Assembly (NCBI RefSeq): GCF_016861655.1
Contig: NZ_BOLN01000010.1
Coordinates: 1-64,000, forward strand
Reading direction: 5' to 3'
DNA: 64,000 bases
Source: Levilactobacillus lanxiensis
GTDB taxonomy: Bacteria; Bacillota; Bacilli; Lactobacillales; Lactobacillaceae
Positions 9,282-16,419 of this stretch are shown one piece after another (the first letter of the stretch is position 1; the number at the start of each line of letters is the position of its first letter). A program made the position numbers and the translations under genes. The notes beneath the pieces are model-generated. The model was not told where the DNA came from, did no database searches, and worked only from the letters and a program-made list of their open reading frames with translations.

Positions 9282-9994
9282 TTTCCTCGCTCCCATTCCG
9301 TTAAGACTTGGTGATACGCCGCGACCGGGTCCGCTGCCTGGGTAATGGACCGGCCCACGACCAAACCATTGCTGCCCAGAGCAGCCGCTCTAGCTGGCGT
9401 GACCACTCGTTTTTGATCATTGGCTGCGTCGGTGGCTAACCGAATGCCAGGATTGATACAGAGAAAGTCCGGGCTCGTCGCCGCGTGAATCGCCGGATCT
9501 TCCAGTGCCGAAGAGATTACGCCATCCGCCCCATTTGTTTGAGCGAGTTGGGCCAGGTGCGCAACGGTCGTTGGCAGGTCCGCGGTCACCAGCTGTTCAG
9601 CCTGCATTTGAGCTTCGGTGGTCGAGGTCAGTTGGGTGATGGCTAATAACTTGGCTGGCGCTACCCCGACGGCTTGACTCCCCTGGTCCAAACCGCGACG
9701 TGCTGCCGCCAACATCGCCGCGCCACCGGCCGCATGAACCGTGACCATGGCCACGCCCTGTCGGCCCAGTTGGCGCATGGCTTGTTCAACGGTATGGGGA
9801 ATATCGTAGAGTTTCAAATCAAGGAAAATCTGGAGGCCCCGTTCACGTAATGTTCGTAAAATACTAGGACCTGCTTCATAGAACAATTCCATCCCCACCT
9901 TGACCATCACCGGTTCCGATTCTGGAAATTGATCTAAAAAGTCGGTGACGACCTGCTGATTTTCAAAATCTAATGCCACAATGACTGGTCGCAT
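9278..9994 (-). CDS. pyrF: orotidine 5'-phosphate decarboxylase
   Basis: 238 residues, usual length. Active-site motif DLKLYDIPHTV (about residues 59-69) contains the D-x-K-x-x-D triad; CINPGIRLATDAANDQKRVVTP is the phosphate-binding end. It converts OMP to UMP. AAAGGA precedes the ATG. It is the first gene of pyrFE, about 20 bases after the attenuator terminator. Confidence 0.96.
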   Translation of the reverse strand: MRPVIVALDFENQQVVTDFLDQFPESEPVMVKVGMELFYEAGPSILRTLRERGLQIFLDLKLYDIPHTVEQAMRQLGRQGVAMVTVHAAGGAAMLAAARRGLDQGSQAVGVAPAKLLAITQLTSTTEAQMQAEQLVTADLPTTVAHLAQLAQTNGADGVISSALEDPAIHAATSPDFLCINPGIRLATDAANDQKRVVTPARAAALGSNGLVVGRSITQAADPVAAYHQVLTEWERGK

Positions 9995-10013
9995 GTCTTG
10001 TTCCTTTCTCCAG

Positions 10014-10162
10014 AAAAAATCCGGCTAGCCCTGTGTTGGACTAGCCGGATTTAGGCCCACTGCCAGCGTTTCTGGGGGGCATACCGTTCGTCGTTTTAGT
10101 CTCACAGGGCTAAGTTAACTGTTATTTGTAATGAGTTTAGCTGATAAATCACCGACCGTCAA
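10014..10162 (-). promoter_or_regulatory. pyrFE promoter and PyrR-type attenuator
   Basis: On the minus strand: -35 TTGACG (10157-10162), 17-bp spacer, -10 TAAACT (10134-10139). The leader then holds TTAGCCCTGTGAGACTAA (about 10095-10112), which resembles the PyrR-binding anti-antiterminator loop (UCC-x-G-x-GAG). A terminator AATCCGGCTAG...CTAGCCGGATT plus T6 lies at 10014-10052. AGCCCTGTG in the first element is exactly complementary to CACAGGGCT inside the terminator, giving a mutually exclusive antiterminator. High UMP with PyrR would favour termination. pyrR is not in view. Confidence 0.82.
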
Positions 10163-10294
10163 CCGTAAATTTCAGGTTAGACGGTTTACCTGAGAAAATA
10201 AATTTTCACCTATCTATGTTCAAAAATAATTTTTCTTTCTAATTATTTAGCAATCGTTAAACCCGTATAATTAATTTAATATCAGGATTAACGG

Positions 10295-10323
10295 TTGCTT
10301 TTTTCTGACGGGCATGCCATAAT
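10295..10323 (+). promoter_or_regulatory. promoter of the MFS gene
   Basis: TTGCTT, 17-bp spacer, CATAAT, about 72 bp ahead of the MFS start codon. Confidence 0.55.
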
Positions 10324-10394
10324 ATTGCCAACGCCCGGGTAACCGGCAAAAATAACGAATGTCAGTGAACATTCATTTTGGAGGAACTGAATAT

Positions 10395-11627
10395 ATGGAA
10401 ACCACGACGCAGAACCACGCGCTCAGTAAGCACCAGAAGTGGACGATTGCCTCAACCTCAGCAGGATTCGCCTTGGAAAATATGGACGTCATGTTTTTAT
10501 CCTTTGCCCTATCCTCAATCATCGCTGATCTACACATCAGCGGTGCCCAAGCCGGGTTGATCTCATCGATTACCAACCTGGGCATGCTGGCGGGTGGCGT
10601 TTTGTTCGGCATTTTGGCCGACCGCTACGGCCGGGTCCGCATCTTCTCGCACACCATCTTCATCTTTGCCTTCGCAACGGCCGCCATGGCCTTCGCTAGC
10701 AACATCACCTGGATCTACATCTTCCGGTTTCTAGCCGGTGTTGGGGCCGGTGGGGAGTATGGTGTCGGCATCACGCTGATTGCCGAGAGCTTCTCGCGTA
10801 ACAAGATTGGGAAGATGACCTCGATTGCCGCCATTGGCGGACAGATGGGCGCCATTCTCGCCGCGGTTGCCGCCGCCATGATTATTCCGACGCTGGGTTG
10901 GAAGGCCCTGTTCGTCCTCGGCCTGGTTCCAGTCGCTTTGACCTACTTCATCCGGCGTCACCTACGAGAAAGTGATGAATTTTTGGCCGAACAACGGGCA
11001 CCCAAGTCCGAACGCAAACCGGTTCAGATTCGTGCCCTGTTCAAGACGCCGCAACTGGCCTACCAAACACTGGCCTTAATGGTCATGGTCATCGTGCAGA
11101 TTGCCGGCTACTTTGGTCTGATGAACTGGTTGCCAGCCATTATGCAACAAAAATTAGGCTTAACGGTCTCAGGCTCTTCTGTCTGGATGATTGCCACCAT
11201 CCTCGGCATGAGCGTTGGGATGATGACGTTCGGGTCCATTCTCGATTACTTCGGTCCCCGGCGGGCATTTGGGATTTTCCTGATTGCCTCCGCCATCGCC
11301 GTCTTCAGCATCACCCTAGCCTTTAACCAACTGACCCTGATTCTGGCCGGCGCCATCATCGGCTTCTTCTCCAACGGCATGTTTGGTGGCTACGGCGCGG
11401 TCATCAGCCGACTCTACCCCACGGAAATTCGTTCAACGGCCAACAACGTCATCGTTAACGTCGGCCGGGCAGTTGGAGGCTTCTCCTCAGTCGTGATTGG
11501 CTTCCTGATGGATCACTACACGCTGACCGTCGTCATGGGCTTCCTGTCCGTACTCTACATCATCAGTTTCACGGTCATGCTCACGATTCCAAGCCTACGG
11601 AAAATGGGCAAGGTCAACGAGGAGTAA
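10395..11627 (+). CDS. MFS transporter (aromatic acid/nicotinate-like)
   Basis: 410 residues from the ATG at 10395, chosen because TTTGGAGGA lies 10-11 bases upstream; 10359 has no such site. Twelve hydrophobic segments. The loop 2-3 signature is LADRYGRVRIF and the family motif GVGAGGEYGVG follows, typical of the AAHS/sugar-porter-like branch that carries benzoate, nicotinate or similar acids. The second half-signature is SILDYFGPRRAFG. Substrate cannot be told from sequence. It is a single gene between its own promoter and a terminator at 11656. Confidence 0.85.
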   Translation: METTTQNHALSKHQKWTIASTSAGFALENMDVMFLSFALSSIIADLHISGAQAGLISSITNLGMLAGGVLFGILADRYGRVRIFSHTIFIFAFATAAMAFASNITWIYIFRFLAGVGAGGEYGVGITLIAESFSRNKIGKMTSIAAIGGQMGAILAAVAAAMIIPTLGWKALFVLGLVPVALTYFIRRHLRESDEFLAEQRAPKSERKPVQIRALFKTPQLAYQTLALMVMVIVQIAGYFGLMNWLPAIMQQKLGLTVSGSSVWMIATILGMSVGMMTFGSILDYFGPRRAFGIFLIASAIAVFSITLAFNQLTLILAGAIIGFFSNGMFGGYGAVISRLYPTEIRSTANNVIVNVGRAVGGFSSVVIGFLMDHYTLTVVMGFLSVLYIISFTVMLTIPSLRKMGKVNEE

Positions 11628-11655
11628 CCGGCAAATTTAACGCAATACCTAAATA

Positions 11656-11692
11656 AACCAGCAACGCCGAATACTGGCCGTTGCTGGTTTTT
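11656..11692 (+). terminator. Rho-independent terminator
   Basis: Stem AACCAGCAACG.../CGTTGCTGGTTTTT, directly after the MFS gene. Confidence 0.85.
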
Positions 11693-11958
11693 CATTTGGC
11701 AGTCTTAACCTTTACTCCTTGTAGTAGAATGCCTTACTATCCACCCTGGAAAATTCTACCCCACACCGCTATAGTTAAACTGTCAGACATTTCGCATTAC
11801 CTACATATTTAGGAGGCAGTTTATTTATTAAAAACCAGGCAGAAAACCCGCGATTTTAATCGCGGGATGAATGCCAGAACTTAATGTTTTTTGAAACATA
11901 CGTTCCCCTAGGAGACTAAATATGGTATACTTAGCCCAATCTTCAGGGGAGGTATCCA

Positions 11959-13179
11959 TTGGTTGAATTAGGGCGGACAATTAAGCTGAGACTCTATCCG
12001 GACACGAATCAAGCAGATCAATTTCTTGCAATGAGTCAAGAATATCAGCGATTAGCTAATATTGTCAGTCAATGGATTTTTGACCATGAGTTTCAGTTAA
12101 GTTGGTTAAAAATAAATCACCAGCTGTACAAACAGCTTCGGCAAGAGTCACCGCTCAACAGTCAGATGGTCCAATCTGTTTTTCGGACAGTTGTGGCTCT
12201 CTACAAGACCGTCCGAGAACAAATGAAGCAGCATCCTTACCGTTACCAGAACGAAGAATAAAAGTGGGTTCAAGTTCTTAGAGACCTGAACTGGCTGGTG
12301 AACCCCATTCAGTTTCATCGGCCACAAGCAGACTTGGTACGTCAGAGTAATTACTCTTTTGTAGACAAGATGCAACAGATCTCAATCACCACTCTAGGTA
12401 AACGAACTAAACTGGGGTTCACTGATAAAGGATTCGAGAAGTACTTCACCGACGACTGGAAACTGGGTACCGCTAAGCTGGTCCACACCCAGGGTAAGTG
12501 GTTTTTACATATTGGTATCACAAAGGAAACTAGTGATTTCAATCCCAAGGATAGCCCTCAAATTGTGGGTATTGACCGTGGTCTGCGCTTTCTAGCGACT
12601 ACTTTTGATAGTGAAGGGAAGACGCTATTCTTTGACGGTCAAAAAATTTTACGTAAGCGGAAGAATTTCTTAGAAATCCGTCGGCAATTACAAAGTAAGG
12701 GAACTAAATCTGCCAAGAAGAAGCTGAAACGCCTAGCGCAACGAGAGAACCGTTAGATGACCGATATGAATCATTGGTTAGCTAAGACACTCGTTGCGGC
12801 ATATGGGTCGCATACACTTTTTGTTTTGGAAGACTTAACTAATGTGACGTTTAACACCGATGACCTGCCTAAATCTCTACGCAATAGTCATCGTTCGTGG
12901 GCATTCTTTCAGCTGGAATCTTTCTTAACGTATAAGACTCAGGCTATTCAAAGTACTGTTTTGAAAGTGAGTCCAGCATTCACCTCACAACGCTGTCCCA
13001 AGTGTGGGCTGGTTGAGAAAACCAACCGGCATCACGATACTCACGAATATTGGTGTAAACAATGCCAGTATCGTTGTAATGATGACCGATTAGGAGCCAT
13101 GAATATTGCAATGCTTGGGCAAGACTGGTTGAACGGTGTCAAGCACCCAAAGATTAAGAAGCTAACAACTGCTGGGTAA
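11959..13179 (+). pseudogene. tnpB: TnpB with two nonsense codons
   Basis: Collinear with the intact copy at 1252-2472 and in one frame, but TAA at 12259-12261 replaces the codon for D of NEEDKW and TAG at 12754-12756 replaces W of ENRWMTD. No frameshift is seen. The RuvC residues and zinc finger are retained on the segments (GIDRGLRFLATTF, LEDLTNVTF, CPKCG, CNDDRLG). Without readthrough no full-length nuclease is made. Start is TTG as in copy 1. Confidence 0.92.
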
Positions 13180-13318
13180 ACCTGGCAGTTAAACGGGTAG
13201 CTGTCAATTACCCGATGATGTTGCCACTACGAGTAGGAGTGCTTAATGGGCATGTTAGACTACTGTGTCGCAAGACACGTGAGCGACAAGCCTCTGAATT
13301 CATTCAGGGGCAATTGAC
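13180..13318 (+). ncRNA. candidate omega (reRNA) scaffold of TnpB copy 2
   Basis: Nearly identical to the right end of copy 1, apart from a few substitutions and a short length change near 13244. A guide would start GAAAAAACTTGCACCC at 13319, the first codons of the downstream gene. The transcript could therefore double as the 5' leader of that gene. Confidence 0.55.
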
Positions 13319-13850
13319 GAAAAAACTTGCACCCATCGCTTTAACGCTGGCCACCGCACTCGGGCTACTGGTAGTTGGCCAACCGGCACCAGCTCAGGCC
13401 AAAACGATTAACCTTTACGGTGTCTTTACGCCAAAGATGAAGCTTAAACACCAAGTTCCTAAGTCCGTTCGTGGCACCTGGTACGCCTATAACAAGAAGC
13501 TCAAGAAGAACGTCAAACTAACCTTTACCAAAACGGCCGTAATTGAAACCACTAAGACTCATAAACGGCAAACCATCAAGTTAGCCAAAAAATCGTTCCA
13601 AGCTGGCCGCGTCGACTTTAGAACTGTCACGCATGGCTGGTATCGTTACCAATATTATCTTCCTAGCACCGAAGATTTCAAATCAGGTATACTCCGGCCA
13701 GCAACGTATAAACACAAGCAGGCTTTGCTCTGGTACCCTGATGTTCTCGGCAAACACAGTTTGGTTGTCTACACCCACGCCAAGCAGAAACACGCTATTT
13801 ACCGTTCAGCCAAACCATTTACAATCGTTAACTTCAACCCTGGCAAATAA
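13314..13850 (+). CDS. small secreted protein, RGTW family; start rebuilt by TnpB element
   Basis: 178 residues from TTG 13314 (element-derived TTGAC plus host G gives TTG-ACG-AAA-AAA). The original ATG was split by the insertion, so the gene gained one residue. The signal peptide is LAPIALTLATALGLLVVG with cleavage likely after AQA. Next comes VPKSVRGTWYAY, the motif shared by several secreted proteins here. The C-terminal half matches the protein at 47105 closely (TYKH, V-N-F-x-x-GK ending). Function unknown. Translation from the TTG is likely weaker: AGGGG precedes it at close spacing. Confidence 0.7.
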   Translation: MTKKLAPIALTLATALGLLVVGQPAPAQAKTINLYGVFTPKMKLKHQVPKSVRGTWYAYNKKLKKNVKLTFTKTAVIETTKTHKRQTIKLAKKSFQAGRVDFRTVTHGWYRYQYYLPSTEDFKSGILRPATYKHKQALLWYPDVLGKHSLVVYTHAKQKHAIYRSAKPFTIVNFNPGK

Positions 13851-13857
13851 GCCATTC

Positions 13858-13900
13858 AAAAACGCATTGTCCACTTAATACGGCGGACAATGCGTTTTTT
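13858..13900 (+). terminator. Rho-independent terminator
   Basis: Stem AAAACGCATTGTCC.../GGACAATGCGTTTTTT directly after the secreted-protein gene. Confidence 0.88.
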
Positions 13901-13989
13901 ATGACTCGTTTGATATCATATCGGCCTAAATGATACCGAAAGGGACCGAAATATTCCGAAGGTTCTCGCTTACTTAACTAACCACACAC

Positions 13990-14874
13990 CTAATCATGGG
14001 CCGCCAACCACCGCGTCAACCGTTCAAAATAAGCAGTCGGCTCGTCAATGAAGGCCATGTGCCGACTGTGGGCAAACAGCGACCACTCTGCATGCGGCAG
14101 GTGATCGACCATTGTCTTGGCAACTAGTGGCGTGCTCAAATCGTTGGTGCCGCTGGTCACTAGTGTTGGCGTGGTGATTTCCGCCAGTTTGTCCGTGTAA
14201 TCATAAGCCTGTAGCGTCCCAGTTGGGCAATACTCGTTCGGGCCCCAGGCCACGTTGTAGGCCGCGGTACCAGAACGCTTAGGCCGCCGCAAGAATTCGG
14301 GGGACTTGGCCGTCACGGGCCCAGCTGCATGGGCCAGCATGTACCGCTCATTCGCCGCCAAATATGCCGGCACCGTGTAATTGCCACTGACCTCGGCTTG
14401 GGCGATTGCCGTCTGGTCCGCTGAAGCCATGAACCGAATCATCCGGTGCTGTTCCTGTTGCCAGAGCTTGGCCGAAGAGAGTGTACTGGCTAGAATCAGG
14501 CTCTGAATTCCTGCTGGCTGGTGGTCACACAGGTAAATAATGGCCAGCATGCCACCCCAAGATTGGCCGAGCAAGTGGACGCGTTTCAGCCCCAAGTAGT
14601 CCCGTAACGCCTGCAATTCTGCCATCCAAGTTGGTGCCTGCCACAGGCTGTCGTCCACTGGCATAGAAGACCGCCCACAGCCCAACTGGTCATACATCAC
14701 AACTGGCCGACCGGTCTGCGCCGCCAACTGATCAAACGCTTCAAAATAGTTATGCGTCGACCCCGGTCCGCCGTGTAACAGTAACAAGGGCGTTGGCCCG
14801 GCCTGTAAGTCGCCGACCACGCGGTAATAAGTTTGGTACTCGCCAAACGGCATGAATCCTTCTTGAATGTCCAT
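13990..14874 (-). CDS. pepI: proline iminopeptidase-like alpha/beta hydrolase
   Basis: 294 residues, the length of lactobacillar PepI. The oxyanion loop is HGGPGSTHNYF (about 34-44), the nucleophile elbow GQSWGG (about 104), the acid probably D in SGTNDLSTP (about 244), and the histidine HSRHMAF (about 271). S33-family enzymes release N-terminal proline from peptides; several relatives act on other amides, so substrate is inferred. The start has AAGGGA upstream. Single gene. Confidence 0.88.
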   Translation of the reverse strand: MDIQEGFMPFGEYQTYYRVVGDLQAGPTPLLLLHGGPGSTHNYFEAFDQLAAQTGRPVVMYDQLGCGRSSMPVDDSLWQAPTWMAELQALRDYLGLKRVHLLGQSWGGMLAIIYLCDHQPAGIQSLILASTLSSAKLWQQEQHRMIRFMASADQTAIAQAEVSGNYTVPAYLAANERYMLAHAAGPVTAKSPEFLRRPKRSGTAAYNVAWGPNEYCPTGTLQAYDYTDKLAEITTPTLVTSGTNDLSTPLVAKTMVDHLPHAEWSLFAHSRHMAFIDEPTAYFERLTRWLAAHD

Positions 14875-14997
14875 CTTAGTTCGTCAATCCCTTCTGGGCC
14901 ACCGCTCACTCGGCAGCAAATCCTATGTAATTCGCTAACTTAGCCTAGCTTACCACAACCATGGCCACTAGAACTTACCGTAGTGCGTCTAACCTAA

Positions 14998-15048
14998 AAA
15001 CACCCCCATTCTCAGCATGGATTCTCGCTGAAAATAGGGGCGTTTAGC
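14998..15048 (-). terminator. terminator of rsgA
   Basis: On the minus strand: GCCCCTATTTTCAGC...GCTGAGAATGGGGG followed by TGTTTTTAG. It lies just beyond the parS-like site and the rsgA stop. Confidence 0.75.
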
Positions 15049-15060
15049 TATTCTTTGGGA

Positions 15061-15076
15061 TGTTTCACATGAAACA
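15061..15076. other. parS: parS-like site 2
   Basis: TGTTTCACATGAAACA, one mismatch to consensus and the reverse complement of site 1. It abuts the TAA stop of rsgA. Confidence 0.7.
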
Positions 15077-16147
15077 TTACCGCCGGCGAATCTGTTGCAT
15101 GTGGTTTCTGGCCTGCTTCATTTCCTTCTTACCACCGAAGAACCGTTGAATCTTGGCGTTTTCCCGTTCTCTGGCGCTCATGTCACTATAGCTCATTTCC
15201 AGCTCAAGCTTGCGGTAACTGGCTAAACGTTCGGCGTTCAGGTCACCCGCCGCAATGGCCGCCTGCACCGCGCATCCTGGTTCCGTTTGGTGGGTACAGT
15301 TACGAAATTTACACTGACCCACCAGCGCGGTGATATCCGCAAACGCCTTGGTCAGGTCCCCGCCCTGGACCTGGAGTTCCCGCATCCCCGGGGTGTCGAT
15401 GACCACGCCACCACTCGGTAACCGCAACAACTCCCGCGCCGTGGTGGTGTGCCGACCCTTATCATCCGTCCGAATTTCTCGGGTGACCAACGTCTCGCGG
15501 CCCAGCAAACTATTGATCAGCGTGGACTTGCCAACACCAGACGACCCGATAAATGACACGGTTTGATTGCCCGTCACGTAGGCCCGCAAGTCCGCGACAC
15601 CCGCTCCCGTGGTGGCGGAGCACGTAATCACGTCCACGCCCAGCGTCACGTCGGCCAACGCCGCCAATTTTTCAGCCACATCGGCACACAGGTCGGCCTT
15701 GGTCAGGACGACGACCGGCACGGCCCCACTATCCCAGGCCATCGTTAGATACCGCTCGAGGCGGTGCCCGTTAAAGTTGGCATTCAGCGACATACAAATG
15801 AAGATGGTGTCGACGTTGGCCGCAATCAGCTGACCGGCACCGGTTTTGCCAACAGCTGCTCGTTCCAGCACACTCTGGCGGGGTAAGACCTGCTGAATCA
15901 CGGCCAATTGGTCGTCCGGGGACACGGTCGTCAACACCCAGTCTCCCACCGTTGGCAGATCCGTGGCGACCTTCGTTGCGTGCCGGAATTTCCCGCCTAG
16001 TTCAGCGGCGACTGGTCCGGTGGCGCTGATGACTTGGTAGGTTTCTCTATGTTGCTCGGTCACCCGGGCCAGGGTCAACGTCGGTTCCGTCGCCGCCAGT
16101 TGAGCGATTCGCTCAGTTAAGCCATACGCGTTTAAATCAGTTTTCAA
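15077..16147 (-). CDS. rsgA: ribosome small-subunit-dependent GTPase A
   Basis: 356 residues from TTG at 16147, picked because AAAGGA lies ten bases upstream and this gives normal RsgA length; the open frame upstream runs into a structured leader. The circularly permuted GTPase motifs are VVLTKADLC (G4), then SFIGSSGVGKSTLIN (G1) and VVIDTPGMREL (G3). The zinc motif C-x5-HxxxxxC is CKFRNCTHQTEPGC. An OB fold occupies the N-terminus. It assists late 30S maturation. The C-terminus KQARNHMQQIRRR is basic. Confidence 0.93.
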   Translation of the reverse strand: MKTDLNAYGLTERIAQLAATEPTLTLARVTEQHRETYQVISATGPVAAELGGKFRHATKVATDLPTVGDWVLTTVSPDDQLAVIQQVLPRQSVLERAAVGKTGAGQLIAANVDTIFICMSLNANFNGHRLERYLTMAWDSGAVPVVVLTKADLCADVAEKLAALADVTLGVDVITCSATTGAGVADLRAYVTGNQTVSFIGSSGVGKSTLINSLLGRETLVTREIRTDDKGRHTTTARELLRLPSGGVVIDTPGMRELQVQGGDLTKAFADITALVGQCKFRNCTHQTEPGCAVQAAIAAGDLNAERLASYRKLELEMSYSDMSARERENAKIQRFFGGKKEMKQARNHMQQIRRR

Positions 16148-16194
16148 CTCGTTCAAATCCTTTCGTTCGTGACGGTACCCGAAAGGCTGACGAC

Positions 16195-16404
16195 AAAAAA
16201 GGCGCAGTCGTGACTGCACCCCAAAAATTTTATGAGGGCGCAGATGTCTATTTCGTCGTTCAAGCATTTGCGGGCACACTAAAGTCAGCGGTGTTTGACC
16301 ACTTTCTTAGCAACCTGCGTAACGCCTATTGAACGACTGACATCTGGCAATTCCTCCGATATATTAGTTGTTGGTAGATTATCACGGAATGAATTCCGCG
16401 TCAA
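16195..16404 (-). ncRNA. structured leader or small RNA upstream of rsgA, with promoter and terminator
   Basis: Minus strand: -35 TTGACG (16399-16404), 17-bp spacer, -10 TAATCT (16376-16381). The transcript folds on itself: CAGATGTC (16339-16346) pairs with GACATCTG (16241-16248) and GTCGTTC (16331-16337) pairs with GAACGAC (16255-16261), enclosing about 70 bases. A terminator GGTGCAGTCACGACTGCGCC plus T6 follows at 16195-16220. This could be an attenuating leader of rsgA or an independent ~180-nt RNA; the closed-rod shape and length recall 6S RNA but I cannot show that. No T-box sequence is seen. Confidence 0.55.
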
Positions 16405-16419
16405 TTGACCGTTAGTTGA

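Larger units (their letters stand above)
11829..13318 (+). mobile_element. solo tnpB element, copy 2 (inside a start codon)
   Basis: Same ends as copy 1: TAAAAAC with the hairpin CCCGCGATTTTAATCGCGGG at the left, and GGGGCAATTGAC at the right. The left flank is TTTAT, identical to copy 1. Joining the flanks restores AGGAGG-N10-ATGAAAAAACTTGCACCC, an ideal start for the following secreted-protein gene, so the element sits between AT (11827-11828) and G (13319) of that ATG. Confidence 0.87.

Noticed and set aside
16180..16404. T-box riboswitch ahead of rsgA
   Set aside because: No GGTGG-type T-box sequence or specifier loop; RsgA is not an amino-acid gene.
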